Origin: Symsagittifera roscoffensis
Lineage: Eukaryota > Xenacoelomorpha > Acoela > Convolutidae
DNA: 64,000 nt
NCBI RefSeq assembly: GCF_963678635.1
Contig: NC_087070.1
Location: 22,309,419 to 22,373,418 of the forward strand
Direction of reading: 5' to 3'
The position numbers and the translations under genes were made by a program. Position 1 is the first letter of the stretch. Each line of letters begins with the position of its first letter. Of the stretch, positions 33,685 to 44,160 are shown piece by piece. The notes beneath the pieces were generated by a model. That model worked only from the letters and a program-made list of their open reading frames with translations. It ran no database searches and was not told the DNA's origin.

Positions 33685-34687
33685 TTTTCTTCGGTCGATC
33701 AAATTGATTTTCCAAGCTCTCTGAAAACAGTATTAGGACACTATTTTGTCCAAAAATTCTGCACCGCAGGCAAGTTTTTCAAAAGACAGGTCAAAAAGAC
33801 TTTTTAGGCACTTTTTAGAAAATTAAAAATTCTGCCGCCGACCTCGCTTTTAGAACAATTTTTAGGTTGGTCAGCCAAAATTAGATGTCGTAATGTTATA
33901 CCAAAGGGGTTCATTTTGGGAAAATTTGGCAACCGGAATTGAGGGGAAAAAATTTTGAAAATTTAAAACACTTGGACAATATTAAAGATCAAGTGTGAAA
34001 ATTCGAGTCCAACAAAACTATTATGATTTGAGTTGGAACTGAGTCGGGGACTGGCTACAGCTCATTTTTACGATCAGCAACCGGGTCGGGCGGGGCTCTG
34101 GCCTGACTTTCAAAAGAGTTCACGCCTTCCGCCGTTCAAGCTGCGAACACCCAGAAGAAGCGCGACTTCAGGAGCAGCTAGGATCGGCTGCGGCCAATGG
34201 ACTTAGTTAATTTTTGATTTTTATTATATTCACATTTGCATTTCAATTTAATTTTTGTAATTTCGTGTTTTCATTAAAAATGGCCCAAGGCTGGGCCCCG
34301 GCTTGAAGTTTTTGTTTGCCAACCGAGCCAAGCCAAGCCGAACCCGGGCCTCAAACTCAAGCCCGGTTCAAATCTGTATATCTTATAAGGACATAGATTC
34401 AAAGGAACGCCACCTGAATGCAAAAAAAACATAAGACGAATCAACGGGTTGCGAAAGACCATTTTTGCAGTCTGGCTGACAATTTACAAAAGTTACGTTG
34501 CTTGAAATTACAGAAAAATTTCGTCAACCAGCTCCCGAAAACAAATGTAATTGTTTTTTCTAATTTTTTTGGAGGACCAAAAAGTCCGATGAAATTAAGA
34601 AAAAGTAAAATTATTGTATAAAAAAATCTTTATTTATATTTCAGTGATCAAGATTGTCTCAAGCAGTTAGCTGATTGCCCATATTTT

Positions 34688-37342
34688 ATGGCAAGAAAAC
34701 TCATGATGTTAACATCGACGACCAACTCTCTTGGTGGAGCAAATGATAGGTCAGAAACAGAAAGTCTTCGTGGTAATTTTCAAGTGGAACATAAACCCGG
34801 AGCAAAAATAGGACTCGCGGATGATCTCTCAAGGCACCCGAGCTTAGACCCTCAACCAATTAGCACCTACGATAGTATGTTTACGGTGGCGAAAATTAGT
34901 AGAATTAGATCCGCCCTCGGATTTAGAAATAGAACTTTCTCCAAAAATAGACTCGAGTCTCCATCGGTTACTAAAAATAAACGCGTTTGTAATATATCGA
35001 ATAGAAAACGACCGGTAGAGGGCGAGCGATCATGCGACGGAAAATGGACCAATCACAGAGCGACGAATTGCATTTCCGGCAGGTCAACTGAGTTTAGCGA
35101 AAATTCAGTTGGGATTATTATTGAAGCTAACGTTGGTTACTCTAAACCTTTAAATTCGTTAATAAACAATAACAATTCAAGCAATTTAATCATGGAAAGG
35201 AAGATCAAGAAATTATTGGAACGACACCCTAGCATTAGCAGTAGTGATGAAATTGAGGAGATTGACGTAGATATACAGGCGATAACAACAGAAGTCCGGA
35301 GCACTAAAACAAACACCATCATTTCTATTCCGTCGGTTTACCCTGGTGAAAGTTATCCGCCGGTTAATCCGGAAAACAAAGTTATGTCTATTATTCCAAG
35401 AAATTGTAAAATAGTCAGTAAACATTCCGCTCTTCCCGAATTATTTAATCTTCGATTAATAGAATCGCAATATCAATCTGATCCACAGTTACAAGCCATT
35501 ATCGAGTTAATTAAATGTAAAGACCCTCAGTTACACTCGAAGATTGAAGCAATGAGTAAGTACTTTGCACAGTATACTCAGGATTTCCACGTAAGAGACG
35601 GATGCCTGTGGATGGACGAAAGGCTAGTGATTCCGAATACATTGCAGACGGCGGTGGTAAACAGACTTCATTACTATCACCACGGACAATCCAGTATGAT
35701 CGACGCAGCTAAGGACATCTGGTACCCATACATGTTTCGTAGTTTAGCAACTATTGCTGGGAATTGTCCGGAATGCACATTAGCGGGTAAGAACTTGAAA
35801 AACATGTGTTCGAAGGATGATATAGGGAAAATACCTGAACCAAAAGAACCGAATGAATCAATCCAATTAGATTTTTGGGGACCCATTAACTATTTGAAGG
35901 AATCTAAGAAGTATGTTTTGGTGGCGGTGGACCGGTTCTCACGATGGCCATCAGCTATGGTCTGTAATTCGAACCGCTCGGATAAAATTATCAAATTTTT
36001 AACAATGTACATAACTGCCCATGGAGTTCCGCGCCAAATTAGAGTTGACCAGGGAACAAACTTTATGTCTAAGGAAGTTAAAACGTTCTGCAATGAGCAA
36101 GGAATTGAAGTCCTCACTTCGCCAGTTAATGACCATAGGGCAACAGGATGTGTTGAGCGCACGATTGGTAGCATCAAAAATTCAGTGCTGACGTATGCAC
36201 AAGAGGACAAGCCGGAACCTTTGGATCGAATGGTGGAAAGAGCCCTCGGAGCCCTAAGATTTGTGAAAAATGCATCCCTTAAAATAACACCGTTCGAAGC
36301 GCACCACGGCCGGGAAGCCAATACGGTTCTCAGAAACTTGACTAAAAAACCTACGTTACGAAATCTAAATTGGGAAAATGTAATACGATCGAAATGTGAA
36401 TGTTTAGATGAACGAGACCCGATTGCTCAAACGATGCCGAAGCCGATGTACACTAATTGGGGAATCCGATCGGATACTGAATACGACCGGAAAAACATAC
36501 GGGGACCGCTAAGATTAACCGATGAACAAGCAGCTAATCAGGACAATGAGCCCGGAATAACACGGTCATCAAACGACCCTGTGGAGATACCACCGGCAGT
36601 GGTCATGCAGAGGACCGGGGAGCGTAATATGAATAGGTATAGACTATTAAAATCCAAAATAGTTGATCAAACTGAACACACTATTAAAATGAGTAATGGT
36701 GCGGTGCTTAGGAAATCAGGAGTAGCGCTCAGGAAAGCGAAATTTCCGAAAAAGCGGATGCCGGGAGGAAAACTAACTGCACCACCAACGCCGTGGGATC
36801 TGAAACGGAAGCTACAACAGAGTGGAAGTCAGCCAGGAAGCTCAAAAGGCACCAAGGGAAGTCATCACACCATCACGGGAAAGGGATCGAAATTCCAAAT
36901 TTTGGAATCAGCAGAAAATTCAGACTCCGAATCGGACGACTTTTTACCGTTGAGCACATCCAAACGAGGGGCGAAACAAACAAGCGGTCAAGACAACAAT
37001 GGGGAAGATGGACAAGGAACATCTAGTGGGGGACCAGTGCAACTAGAAGTCATCGGAGTTCGTACCAGCAATAAGGAGACGGAAAAGGAAGATACGTTGG
37101 CAGGCGGCGAAACAGGAATCGGGAATGACCAGGGGAGAACGAATACCGAAGGATCCGAACCACAAGAAACGGAGCGCGAACCAGAGCAGATCACAGTAAC
37201 CGGGGGAAAGAAACGGGGCCGGAAACAACGACTTGTTTCCTATTCAAGCCAGGATTCGGCTAGCTCACTGGACGACACAAGCTCAAGACGGTCGGGCAGA
37301 AAACGGACAGCAGTGACCAAGATGGGGGGGGGTCATGATTGA
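34688..37342 (+). CDS. Chimeric open frame: host leader plus element B RNase H end, integrase and tail
   Basis: 884 codons without interruption. The first 29 codons come from host sequence also present at 31657-31742. From residue 30 it is element B, entering near the end of RNase H (FQVEHKPGAKIGLADDLSRHPS). Integrase follows: H328 and H331/332 with C360/C363, then D395, D454 and E490 with 58 and 35 intervening residues. A ~390-residue basic/Ser/acidic tail ends at 37342 after a G-run. Reverse transcriptase, protease and gag are missing. The integrase frame is open here while both sister copies are broken. Whether the chimeric start is used is unknown. Confidence 0.85.
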   Translation: MARKLMMLTSTTNSLGGANDRSETESLRGNFQVEHKPGAKIGLADDLSRHPSLDPQPISTYDSMFTVAKISRIRSALGFRNRTFSKNRLESPSVTKNKRVCNISNRKRPVEGERSCDGKWTNHRATNCISGRSTEFSENSVGIIIEANVGYSKPLNSLINNNNSSNLIMERKIKKLLERHPSISSSDEIEEIDVDIQAITTEVRSTKTNTIISIPSVYPGESYPPVNPENKVMSIIPRNCKIVSKHSALPELFNLRLIESQYQSDPQLQAIIELIKCKDPQLHSKIEAMSKYFAQYTQDFHVRDGCLWMDERLVIPNTLQTAVVNRLHYYHHGQSSMIDAAKDIWYPYMFRSLATIAGNCPECTLAGKNLKNMCSKDDIGKIPEPKEPNESIQLDFWGPINYLKESKKYVLVAVDRFSRWPSAMVCNSNRSDKIIKFLTMYITAHGVPRQIRVDQGTNFMSKEVKTFCNEQGIEVLTSPVNDHRATGCVERTIGSIKNSVLTYAQEDKPEPLDRMVERALGALRFVKNASLKITPFEAHHGREANTVLRNLTKKPTLRNLNWENVIRSKCECLDERDPIAQTMPKPMYTNWGIRSDTEYDRKNIRGPLRLTDEQAANQDNEPGITRSSNDPVEIPPAVVMQRTGERNMNRYRLLKSKIVDQTEHTIKMSNGAVLRKSGVALRKAKFPKKRMPGGKLTAPPTPWDLKRKLQQSGSQPGSSKGTKGSHHTITGKGSKFQILESAENSDSESDDFLPLSTSKRGAKQTSGQDNNGEDGQGTSSGGPVQLEVIGVRTSNKETEKEDTLAGGETGIGNDQGRTNTEGSEPQETEREPEQITVTGGKKRGRKQRLVSYSSQDSASSLDDTSSRRSGRKRTAVTKMGGGHD

Positions 37343-37820
37343 CAACATTAGAAAAACGGATAAAGCCGGAACAGTCGAAGGAAAGGAATGAAGAAAAGAA
37401 AAAGGAAAAATTGAGTTCGAACAGTCTATAAAACTTTGCTAAAGAAATGGGGAAGTCCAGGGAGAGGGCATGCTGCATAACAGCTAAAACTCAAGAATTT
37501 GTGTTCTAACAAAACTGTAGTTGATTTGAAAAACTTTGTTATTAACCCTATTGTTTACTGCTAACATAGATACGTTGGATATTGGAATTGAGTATTATTT
37601 ATTACAAGGAGGGAAATGTCATAGTATCTAAATTTAGTTCATGTTTCAATTCGAGTTGTGTTATCTATTTTAATCATCTGTCTGGCGCTAACCGGTATTT
37701 AACCTTCGGAGTGTCTGTCACCTTCGGATGACAGCTATTCTATTGTCTCCGACTTACTTTATGAAATACGGTTGCTTAACAAACGGAATTTAATTAACAT
37801 TTCGAAACCGTCTTTTCACA
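34774..37820 (+). mobile_element. Element B, 5'-truncated copy with 3' LTR
   Basis: Joins host sequence at 34774 in mid-RNase H and runs through pol, the 3' untranslated region and a polypurine tract (AAGGAGGGAAA, 37606-37616) into the LTR at 37617-37820. That LTR is at once the 5' LTR of the next copy, so the two bodies share it. Confidence 0.92.
37617..37820 (+). repeat. Element B LTR 1 (shared)
   Basis: 204 bp, starting TGTCATAG and ending TTTTCACA. It carries AACCGGT (37690-37696) and a stem-loop at 37715-37734 (CTGTCA/TGACAG arms around a TTCG loop with a C-G closing pair). It differs from the other two LTRs by one base (ACATTTCG for ACACTTCG). Confidence 0.95.
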
Positions 37821-40800
37821 TGGCGCAGCCAACAGGCCAAAGTGGGGGGAAAAACCCACTGGGAATTACATCGTTTTGGCCCTCGACGTTTGCAGAACCA
37901 CCAATGCTATGGGAGTTTTGGTTCAATCGATTTCAATGGGGGATGGTGGCAAAACACAGTTTAAATCCTAGGAATTTCTATTATGCCAGTACGTTAACTG
38001 CAGCGCAGATTACAGATTTACCAGAGGAGGTAGACGGGAAGAATCGCCTAGCGTCGGAACAAGTGCTTATCTCCAACTTGTACTTGTGTCTGGGGGAGAA
38101 AGGACAGGATGAGCTGCATAAGAGAAAACCACACCTGGACTTATCTGCAACAAGGTATTCTCGAGTTTTGGATACCATTGAAACCGAATTTAGAAAGGAA
38201 CGAAACGAAACGTACGAGACATTCCAACTCTTGGCACGGAAGCAACAAATAGGAGAATCGCTAGAACAGTTCCACTCAGTGTTGAGCGGGTTGGCCGCTA
38301 GATGTAATTTTGGAGCATTGGAGACCAGGATTTTGCGGGATGTGTTCATCGTCAACATGAACAATAGGGAGGCCCAAAATGAGTTATGCCGCTCGACGAA
38401 GACGCCAGAGGAGGTGTACCGTATTGCACTGTCATACGAACGCGGATATAAATATGCAAAGTCATACGGATCGATAACCGGGGGAGGAACCAGTGGCACT
38501 ACCGGTGGAGCTGGAGCATTCCAAATCAAGACGGAACCAGTGGGGGCCATTCGAGGAGGTTACAGAAACAACAGATCGCGGGGCCGTGGATCATTCAGGG
38601 GGCGAGCAGGAATGAGAGGGGGTGGTCTCAGAAGATGCTATAACTGTGACCAACCAAATTTTACTCCGGAACATCTCACAACGTGTCCAGCGAAAAATGC
38701 AACGTGAAATTTCTGCAGAAAGACGGGACACTACGAGAGGACTTGTAGGGGGAAGCGAAATAATCAGGGAAGACCGGCAGTGGGACTGATCCAAAATCAG
38801 GAAGAGATGGAAACTACCGAAATAGGTGACGCGGAGGATACATATTCTCAGCATGAGAATTCCGTCGGCTGGGTCAATACACCGGCCAAGAAGCAGCAAT
38901 CGTGGGACTCGGATAGCTCAGGAGATTATGTTGTCATGGCAATCAGATCTCGGACGGAAACCGAGCTAAAAGTGGCCGGTGCACGACTGCCGATTAAAGT
39001 AAATGGAAAACAAACGAACGTTTGGATAGACAGTGGATCACCGATTTCGATATTCACTATTGGAGAATTAAAACGAACGTTGGGTACCGCAGGCGTCAAG
39101 GTGAAGGCACCAGCACCGGAGGACGAGGAGTTCAGGGATTACGGAAACAACCCCCTACGACTACTAGGAACGATGGACGTACTGCTGGAAACGAACGGAT
39201 GGGTGACCAACGCAAACATCAGAGTGATTGGAGGAAGCAGACCATCAATTATTGGAAGAGACCTAATGCCAAATCTTGGATTACAGATTGTGCAGAAGGC
39301 ACCGGAGGGAAATGTGATGTCGGTAAAGAGCGACCAAGCCACAGCTGAAGCGACGGACGTGGAGGACTCACTAGACAACTGGCAGATTTATTTCAGTAAG
39401 CAGTTTGAAAACCTTTTAACAGAGTCGGGAAAATTAAGAATTATAAGGTACACGCGGATTTTTTTGAAAAGTTAACACCAATTCAACAGAAAGGACGTAG
39501 GGTGCCAATCACATTGCAAGAAAAGGTTGATAAGGAAATTGATAAACTTTTGCGACAAGGACACATTGAAAAACTGACTGAATGCTCGGATAAATATTTT
39601 GTTTCTCCGATTGTAATAACGGTGAAAAAGGACAGATCGGTAAAATTAGCGCTAGAATCACGGGAGTTGAACAAGCAAGTCCACAAAAACAAATACCAAA
39701 TGCCAAATATTGAGGAACTTATGGATACGGTAGGACAAACGATAAGCGAACGGAAACCAGGGGATGTATATTTTTCTACTATGGATCTTACGTACGCGTA
39801 AGGTCAATTACCACTTAGTCCGGAAACGAGCGTTCAATGCAATTTTTCGCTAGTGGGAGGAAAATCAACGGGTACGTATCGATTTCGTACGGGGTTCTAC
39901 GGTCTTACTACCATGCCGGCGGAATTTCAACGAGTAATGGATACGATTCTTTCGGAATTTCCGCAGGCACATGCATTTATTGATGACATATTGGTGGTCA
40001 CCAAAGGCACGGAGATCGAGCATATCTCAACAGTCGAGAAAATTTTGCGGAAGCTGGATCGCGAGAATATGTCACTTAAACTCACAAAATGCCAATTTGC
40101 GCGGGGGGAATGTGAGTGGTTGGGGCACAAAATAACCCGTACGGGGATAACACCGCTTGTCCGAAAAACGGAACCGATCGAATCGCTGAAAGCGCCAAAA
40201 ACGGTGTCACAACTTGAATCATTCATGGGCTCCATTCACAGCTTGCACAAATATCTTCCGGCGCTCGCGGAATCATCAGCGTCACTACGCCCATTATTAA
40301 GCCGGAAAAACGATTACATCTGGAGCGAGGAATGTCAAATATCATTCGAGAGCCTGAAAAAGCAAGTGGCCAATATAGTAGAACTTCGGCATTTTGATAT
40401 ACACCGGGACACAAGAATTGTATGTGACGCTAGTCATAATGGGCTCGGAGCGGTTCTTGAGCAACTAAATGCCGACGGTTGGCGGCCGATATCATCCGCA
40501 TCCCGGTATCTAAACGCAGCAGAGAAGAATTACTCAACGAATGAATTGGAAATGTTAGCAGTTGTGTGGGGGGCCGAATATTTCCGCAATTATGTGCTGG
40601 GAAGGAAATTTTTAATAGTTACGGATCACAAGGCACTAGTGTCATTGCTAAATGGGAACAATAAAAAGAACAAAACAATGTTCAGCAGATTAACAAGATG
40701 GTTAGATCGCCTTATACCGTTCGATTTTCAAGTGGAACATAAACCCGGAGCAAAAATAGGACTCGCGGATGATCTCTCAAGGCACCCGAGCTTAGACCCT

Positions 40801-43567
40801 CAACCAATTAGCACCTACGATAGTATGTTTACGGTGGCGAAAATTAGTAGAATTAGATCCGCCCTCGGATTTAGAAATAGAACTTTCTCCAAAAATAGAC
40901 TCGAGTCTCCATCGGTTACTAAAAATAAACGCGTTTGTAATATATCGAATAGAAAACGACCGGTAGAGGGCGAGCGATCATGCGACGGAAAATGGACCAA
41001 TCACAGAGCGACGAATTGCATTTCCGGCAGGTCAACTGAGTTTAGCGAAAATTCAGTTGGGATTATTATTGAAGCTAACGTTGGTTACTCTAAATCTTTA
41101 AATTCGTTAATAAACAATAACAATTCAAGCAATTTAATCATGGAAAGGAAGATCAAGAAATTATTGGAACGACACCCTAGCATTAGCAGTAGTGATGAAA
41201 TTGAGGAGATTGACGTAGATATACAGGCGATAACAACAGAAGTCCGGAGCACTAAAACAAACACCATCATTTCTATTCCGTCGGTTTACCCTGGTGAAAG
41301 TTATCCGCCGGTTAATCCGGAAAACAAAGTTATGTCTATTATTCCAAGAAATTGTAAAATAGTCAGTAAACATTCCGCTCTTCCCGAATTATTTAATCTT
41401 CGATTTATAGAATCGCAATATCAATCTGATCCACAGTTACAAGCCATTATCGAGTTAATTAAATGTAAAGACCCTCAGTTACACTCGAAGATTGAAGCAA
41501 TGAGTAAGTACTTTGCACAGTATACTCAGGATTTCCACGTAAGAGACGGATGCCTGTGGATGGACGAAAGGCTAGTGATTCCGAATACATTGCAGACGGC
41601 GGTGGTAAACAGACTTCATTACTATCACCACGGAAAATCCAGTATGATCGACGCAGCTAAGGACATCTGGTACCCATACATGTTTCGTAGTTTAGCAACT
41701 ATTGCTGGGAATTGTCCGGAATGCACATTAGCGGGTAAGAACTTGAAAAACATGTGTTCGAAGGATGATATAGGGAAAATACCTGAACCAAAAGAACCGA
41801 ATGAATCAATCCAATTAGATTTTTGAGGACCCATTAACTATTTGAAGGAATCTAAGAAGTATGTTTTTGGTGGCGGTGGACCGGTTCTCACGATGGCCAT
41901 CAGCTATGGTCTGTAATTCGAACCGCTCGGATAAAATTATCAAATTTTTAACAATGTAAATAACTGCCCATGGAGTTCCGCGCCAAATTAGAGTTGACCA
42001 GGGAACAAACTTTATGTCTAAGGAAGTTAAAACGTTCTGCAATGAGCAAGGAATTTAAGTCCTCACTTCGCCAGTTAATGACCATAGGGCAACAGGATGT
42101 GTTGAGCGCACGATTGGTAGCATCAAAAATTCAGTGCTGACGTATGCACAAGAGGACAAGCCGGAACCTTTGGATCGAATGGTGGAAAGAGCCCTCGGAG
42201 CCCTAAGATTTGTGAAAAATGCATCCCTTAAAATAACACCGTTCGAAGCGCACCACGGCCGGGAAGCCAATACGGTTCTCAGAAACTTGACTAAAAAACC
42301 TACGTTACGAAATCTAAATTGGGAAAATGTAATACGATCGAAATGTGAATGTTTAGATGAACGAGACCCGATTGCTCAAACGATGCCGAAGCCGATGGAC
42401 ACTAATTGGGGAATCCGATCGGATACTGAATACGACCGGAAAAACAGACGGGGACCGCTAAGATTAACCGATGAACAAGCAGCTAATCAGGACAATGAGC
42501 CCGGAATAACACGGTCATCAAACGACCCTGTGGAGATACCACCGGCAGTGGTCATGCAGAGGACCGGGGAGCGTAATATGAATAGGTATAGACTATTAAA
42601 ATCCAAAATAGTTGATCAAACTGAACACACTATTAAAATGAGTAATGGTGCGGTGCTTAGGAAATCAGGAGTAGCGCTCAGGAAAGCGAAATTTCCGAAA
42701 AAGCGGATGCCGGGAGGAAAACTAACTGCACCACCAACGCCGTGGGATCTGAAACGGAAGCTACAACAGAGTGGAAGTCAGCCAGGAAGCTCAAAAGGCA
42801 CCAAGGGAAGTCATCACACCATCACGGGAAAGGGATCGAAATTCCAAATTTTGGAATCAGCAGAAAATTCAGACTCCGAATCGGACGACTATTTACCGTT
42901 GAGCACATCCAAACGAGGGGCGAAACAAACAAGCGGTCAAGACAACAATGGGGAAGATGGACAAGGAACATCTAGTGGGGGACCAGTGCAACTAGAAGTC
43001 ATCGGAGTTCGTACCAGCAATAAGGAGACGGAAAAGGAAGATACGTTGGCAGGCGGCGAAACAGGAATCGGGAATGACCAGGGGAGAACGAATACCGAAG
43101 GATCCGAACCACAAGAAACGGAGCGCGAACCAGAGCAGATCACAGTAACCGGGGGAAAGAAACGGGGCCGGAAACAACGACTTGTTTCCTATTCAAGCCA
43201 GGATTCGGCTAGCTCACTGGACGACACAAGCTCAAGACGGTCGGGCAGAAAACGGACAGCAGTGACCAAGATGGGGGGGGCGGTCATGATTGACAACATT
43301 AGAAAAACGGACAAAGCCGGAACAGTCGAAGGAAAGGAATGAAGAAAAGAAAAAGGAAAAATTGAGTTCGAACAGTCTATAAAACTTTGCTAAAGAAATG
43401 GGGAAGTCCAGGGAGAGGGCATGCTGCATAACAGCTAAAACTCAAGAATTTGTGTTCTAACAAAACTGTAGTTGATTTGAAAAACTTTTTTATTAACCCT
43501 ATTGTTTACTGCTAACATAGATACGTTGGATATTGGAATTGAGTATTATTTATTACAAGGAGGGAAA
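37820..43567 (+). pseudogene. Element B full-length gag-pol body, broken
   Basis: The start codon uses the last LTR base, followed by primer site TGGCGCAGCC, giving MAQPTGQSG. Gag runs to a stop at 38705-38707, which falls where the first Cys of the second knuckle is expected. Protease (DSG at about 39029, IIGRD) lies in 38780-39475 and ends by frameshift near 39430. Reverse transcriptase continues from 39480 with a stop at 39799-39801, then FIDD near 39976. RNase H has DASHNG and TDHKAL. Integrase is interrupted at 41824-41826, by an extra T near 41867 and by stops at 41957 and 42056. The tail runs on to 43342 because the G-run is out of phase. Gag and protease are homologous to those of element A. 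It is non-functional as it stands. Confidence 0.93.
37821..37830 (+). other. Element B primer-binding site, tRNA-Ser type
   Basis: TGGCGCAGCC directly follows the LTR. It matches tRNA-Ser ends of the GGCTGCG-CCA type and differs from element A's site only at position 9. It encodes Ala-Gln of the Gag start. Confidence 0.8.
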
Positions 43568-43771
43568 TGTCATAGTATCTAAATTTAGTTCATGTTTCAA
43601 TTCGAGTTGTGTTATCTATTTTAATCATCTGTCTGGCGCTAACCGGTATTTAACCTTCGGAGTGTCTGTCACCTTCGGATGACAGCTATTCTATTGTCTC
43701 CGACTTACTTTATGAAATACGGTTGCTTAACAAACGGAATTTAATTAACACTTCGAAACCGTCTTTTCACA
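43568..43771 (+). repeat. Element B LTR 2
   Basis: 204 bp, preceded by the same polypurine tract. It appears identical to LTR 3 and one base from LTR 1. It is followed by host sequence AATCAAAATATTAGGAGCC. Confidence 0.95.
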
Positions 43772-44160
43772 AATCAAAATATTAGGAGCCGAGCAGGTGT
43801 GTAGCCGATATTGGACATTTTATGCTCCACTGCTTTATCAAGGCATGGCAACAATTTGTCGCAAGCGATCTTTCGTAGCATTTGTGAACAGCGACTTTTC
43901 CCACCACGCGACGATTTGTTTCACGGGACAAGTATTCAGGCAAAAGCTTTCAACAGGTCAAGAGATATAAGATAAGAAGGTTATATTAAACTTTGGCGGT
44001 AAACTTTGACGGCATCGTATTTTGTCAATTTGGCGGTATTTTTTTGGTCAATTTGTTCTCCGACAGACACTATTTTTTTTCTGAGGAATCGGATAAACTT
44101 TTGTATGGTAGGGTGAGCACAACCTATCCCACAGCCTCTCAACCAACCTCAGAAGCGGTT
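43772..44160. repeat. Host slice trapped between element B copies
   Basis: Matches 47491-47840 and, less closely, 31855-32230 of the segmental duplication. It shows that host DNA flanking the element was copied along with it. It ends at the join with RNase H sequence near 44150-44175, where the word TTCTTGAGC is duplicated. Confidence 0.9.

Noticed and set aside
37772-37819. Earlier ATG (37772) as the start of element B gag
   Set aside because: It lies inside the LTR; homology with element A and the junction layout favour the ATG at 37820.
39976-39987. FIDD instead of YxDD in the element B reverse transcriptase as an inactivating change
   Set aside because: Phe at this position is common in functional Gypsy-type enzymes; the real lesions are the stops and frameshifts.
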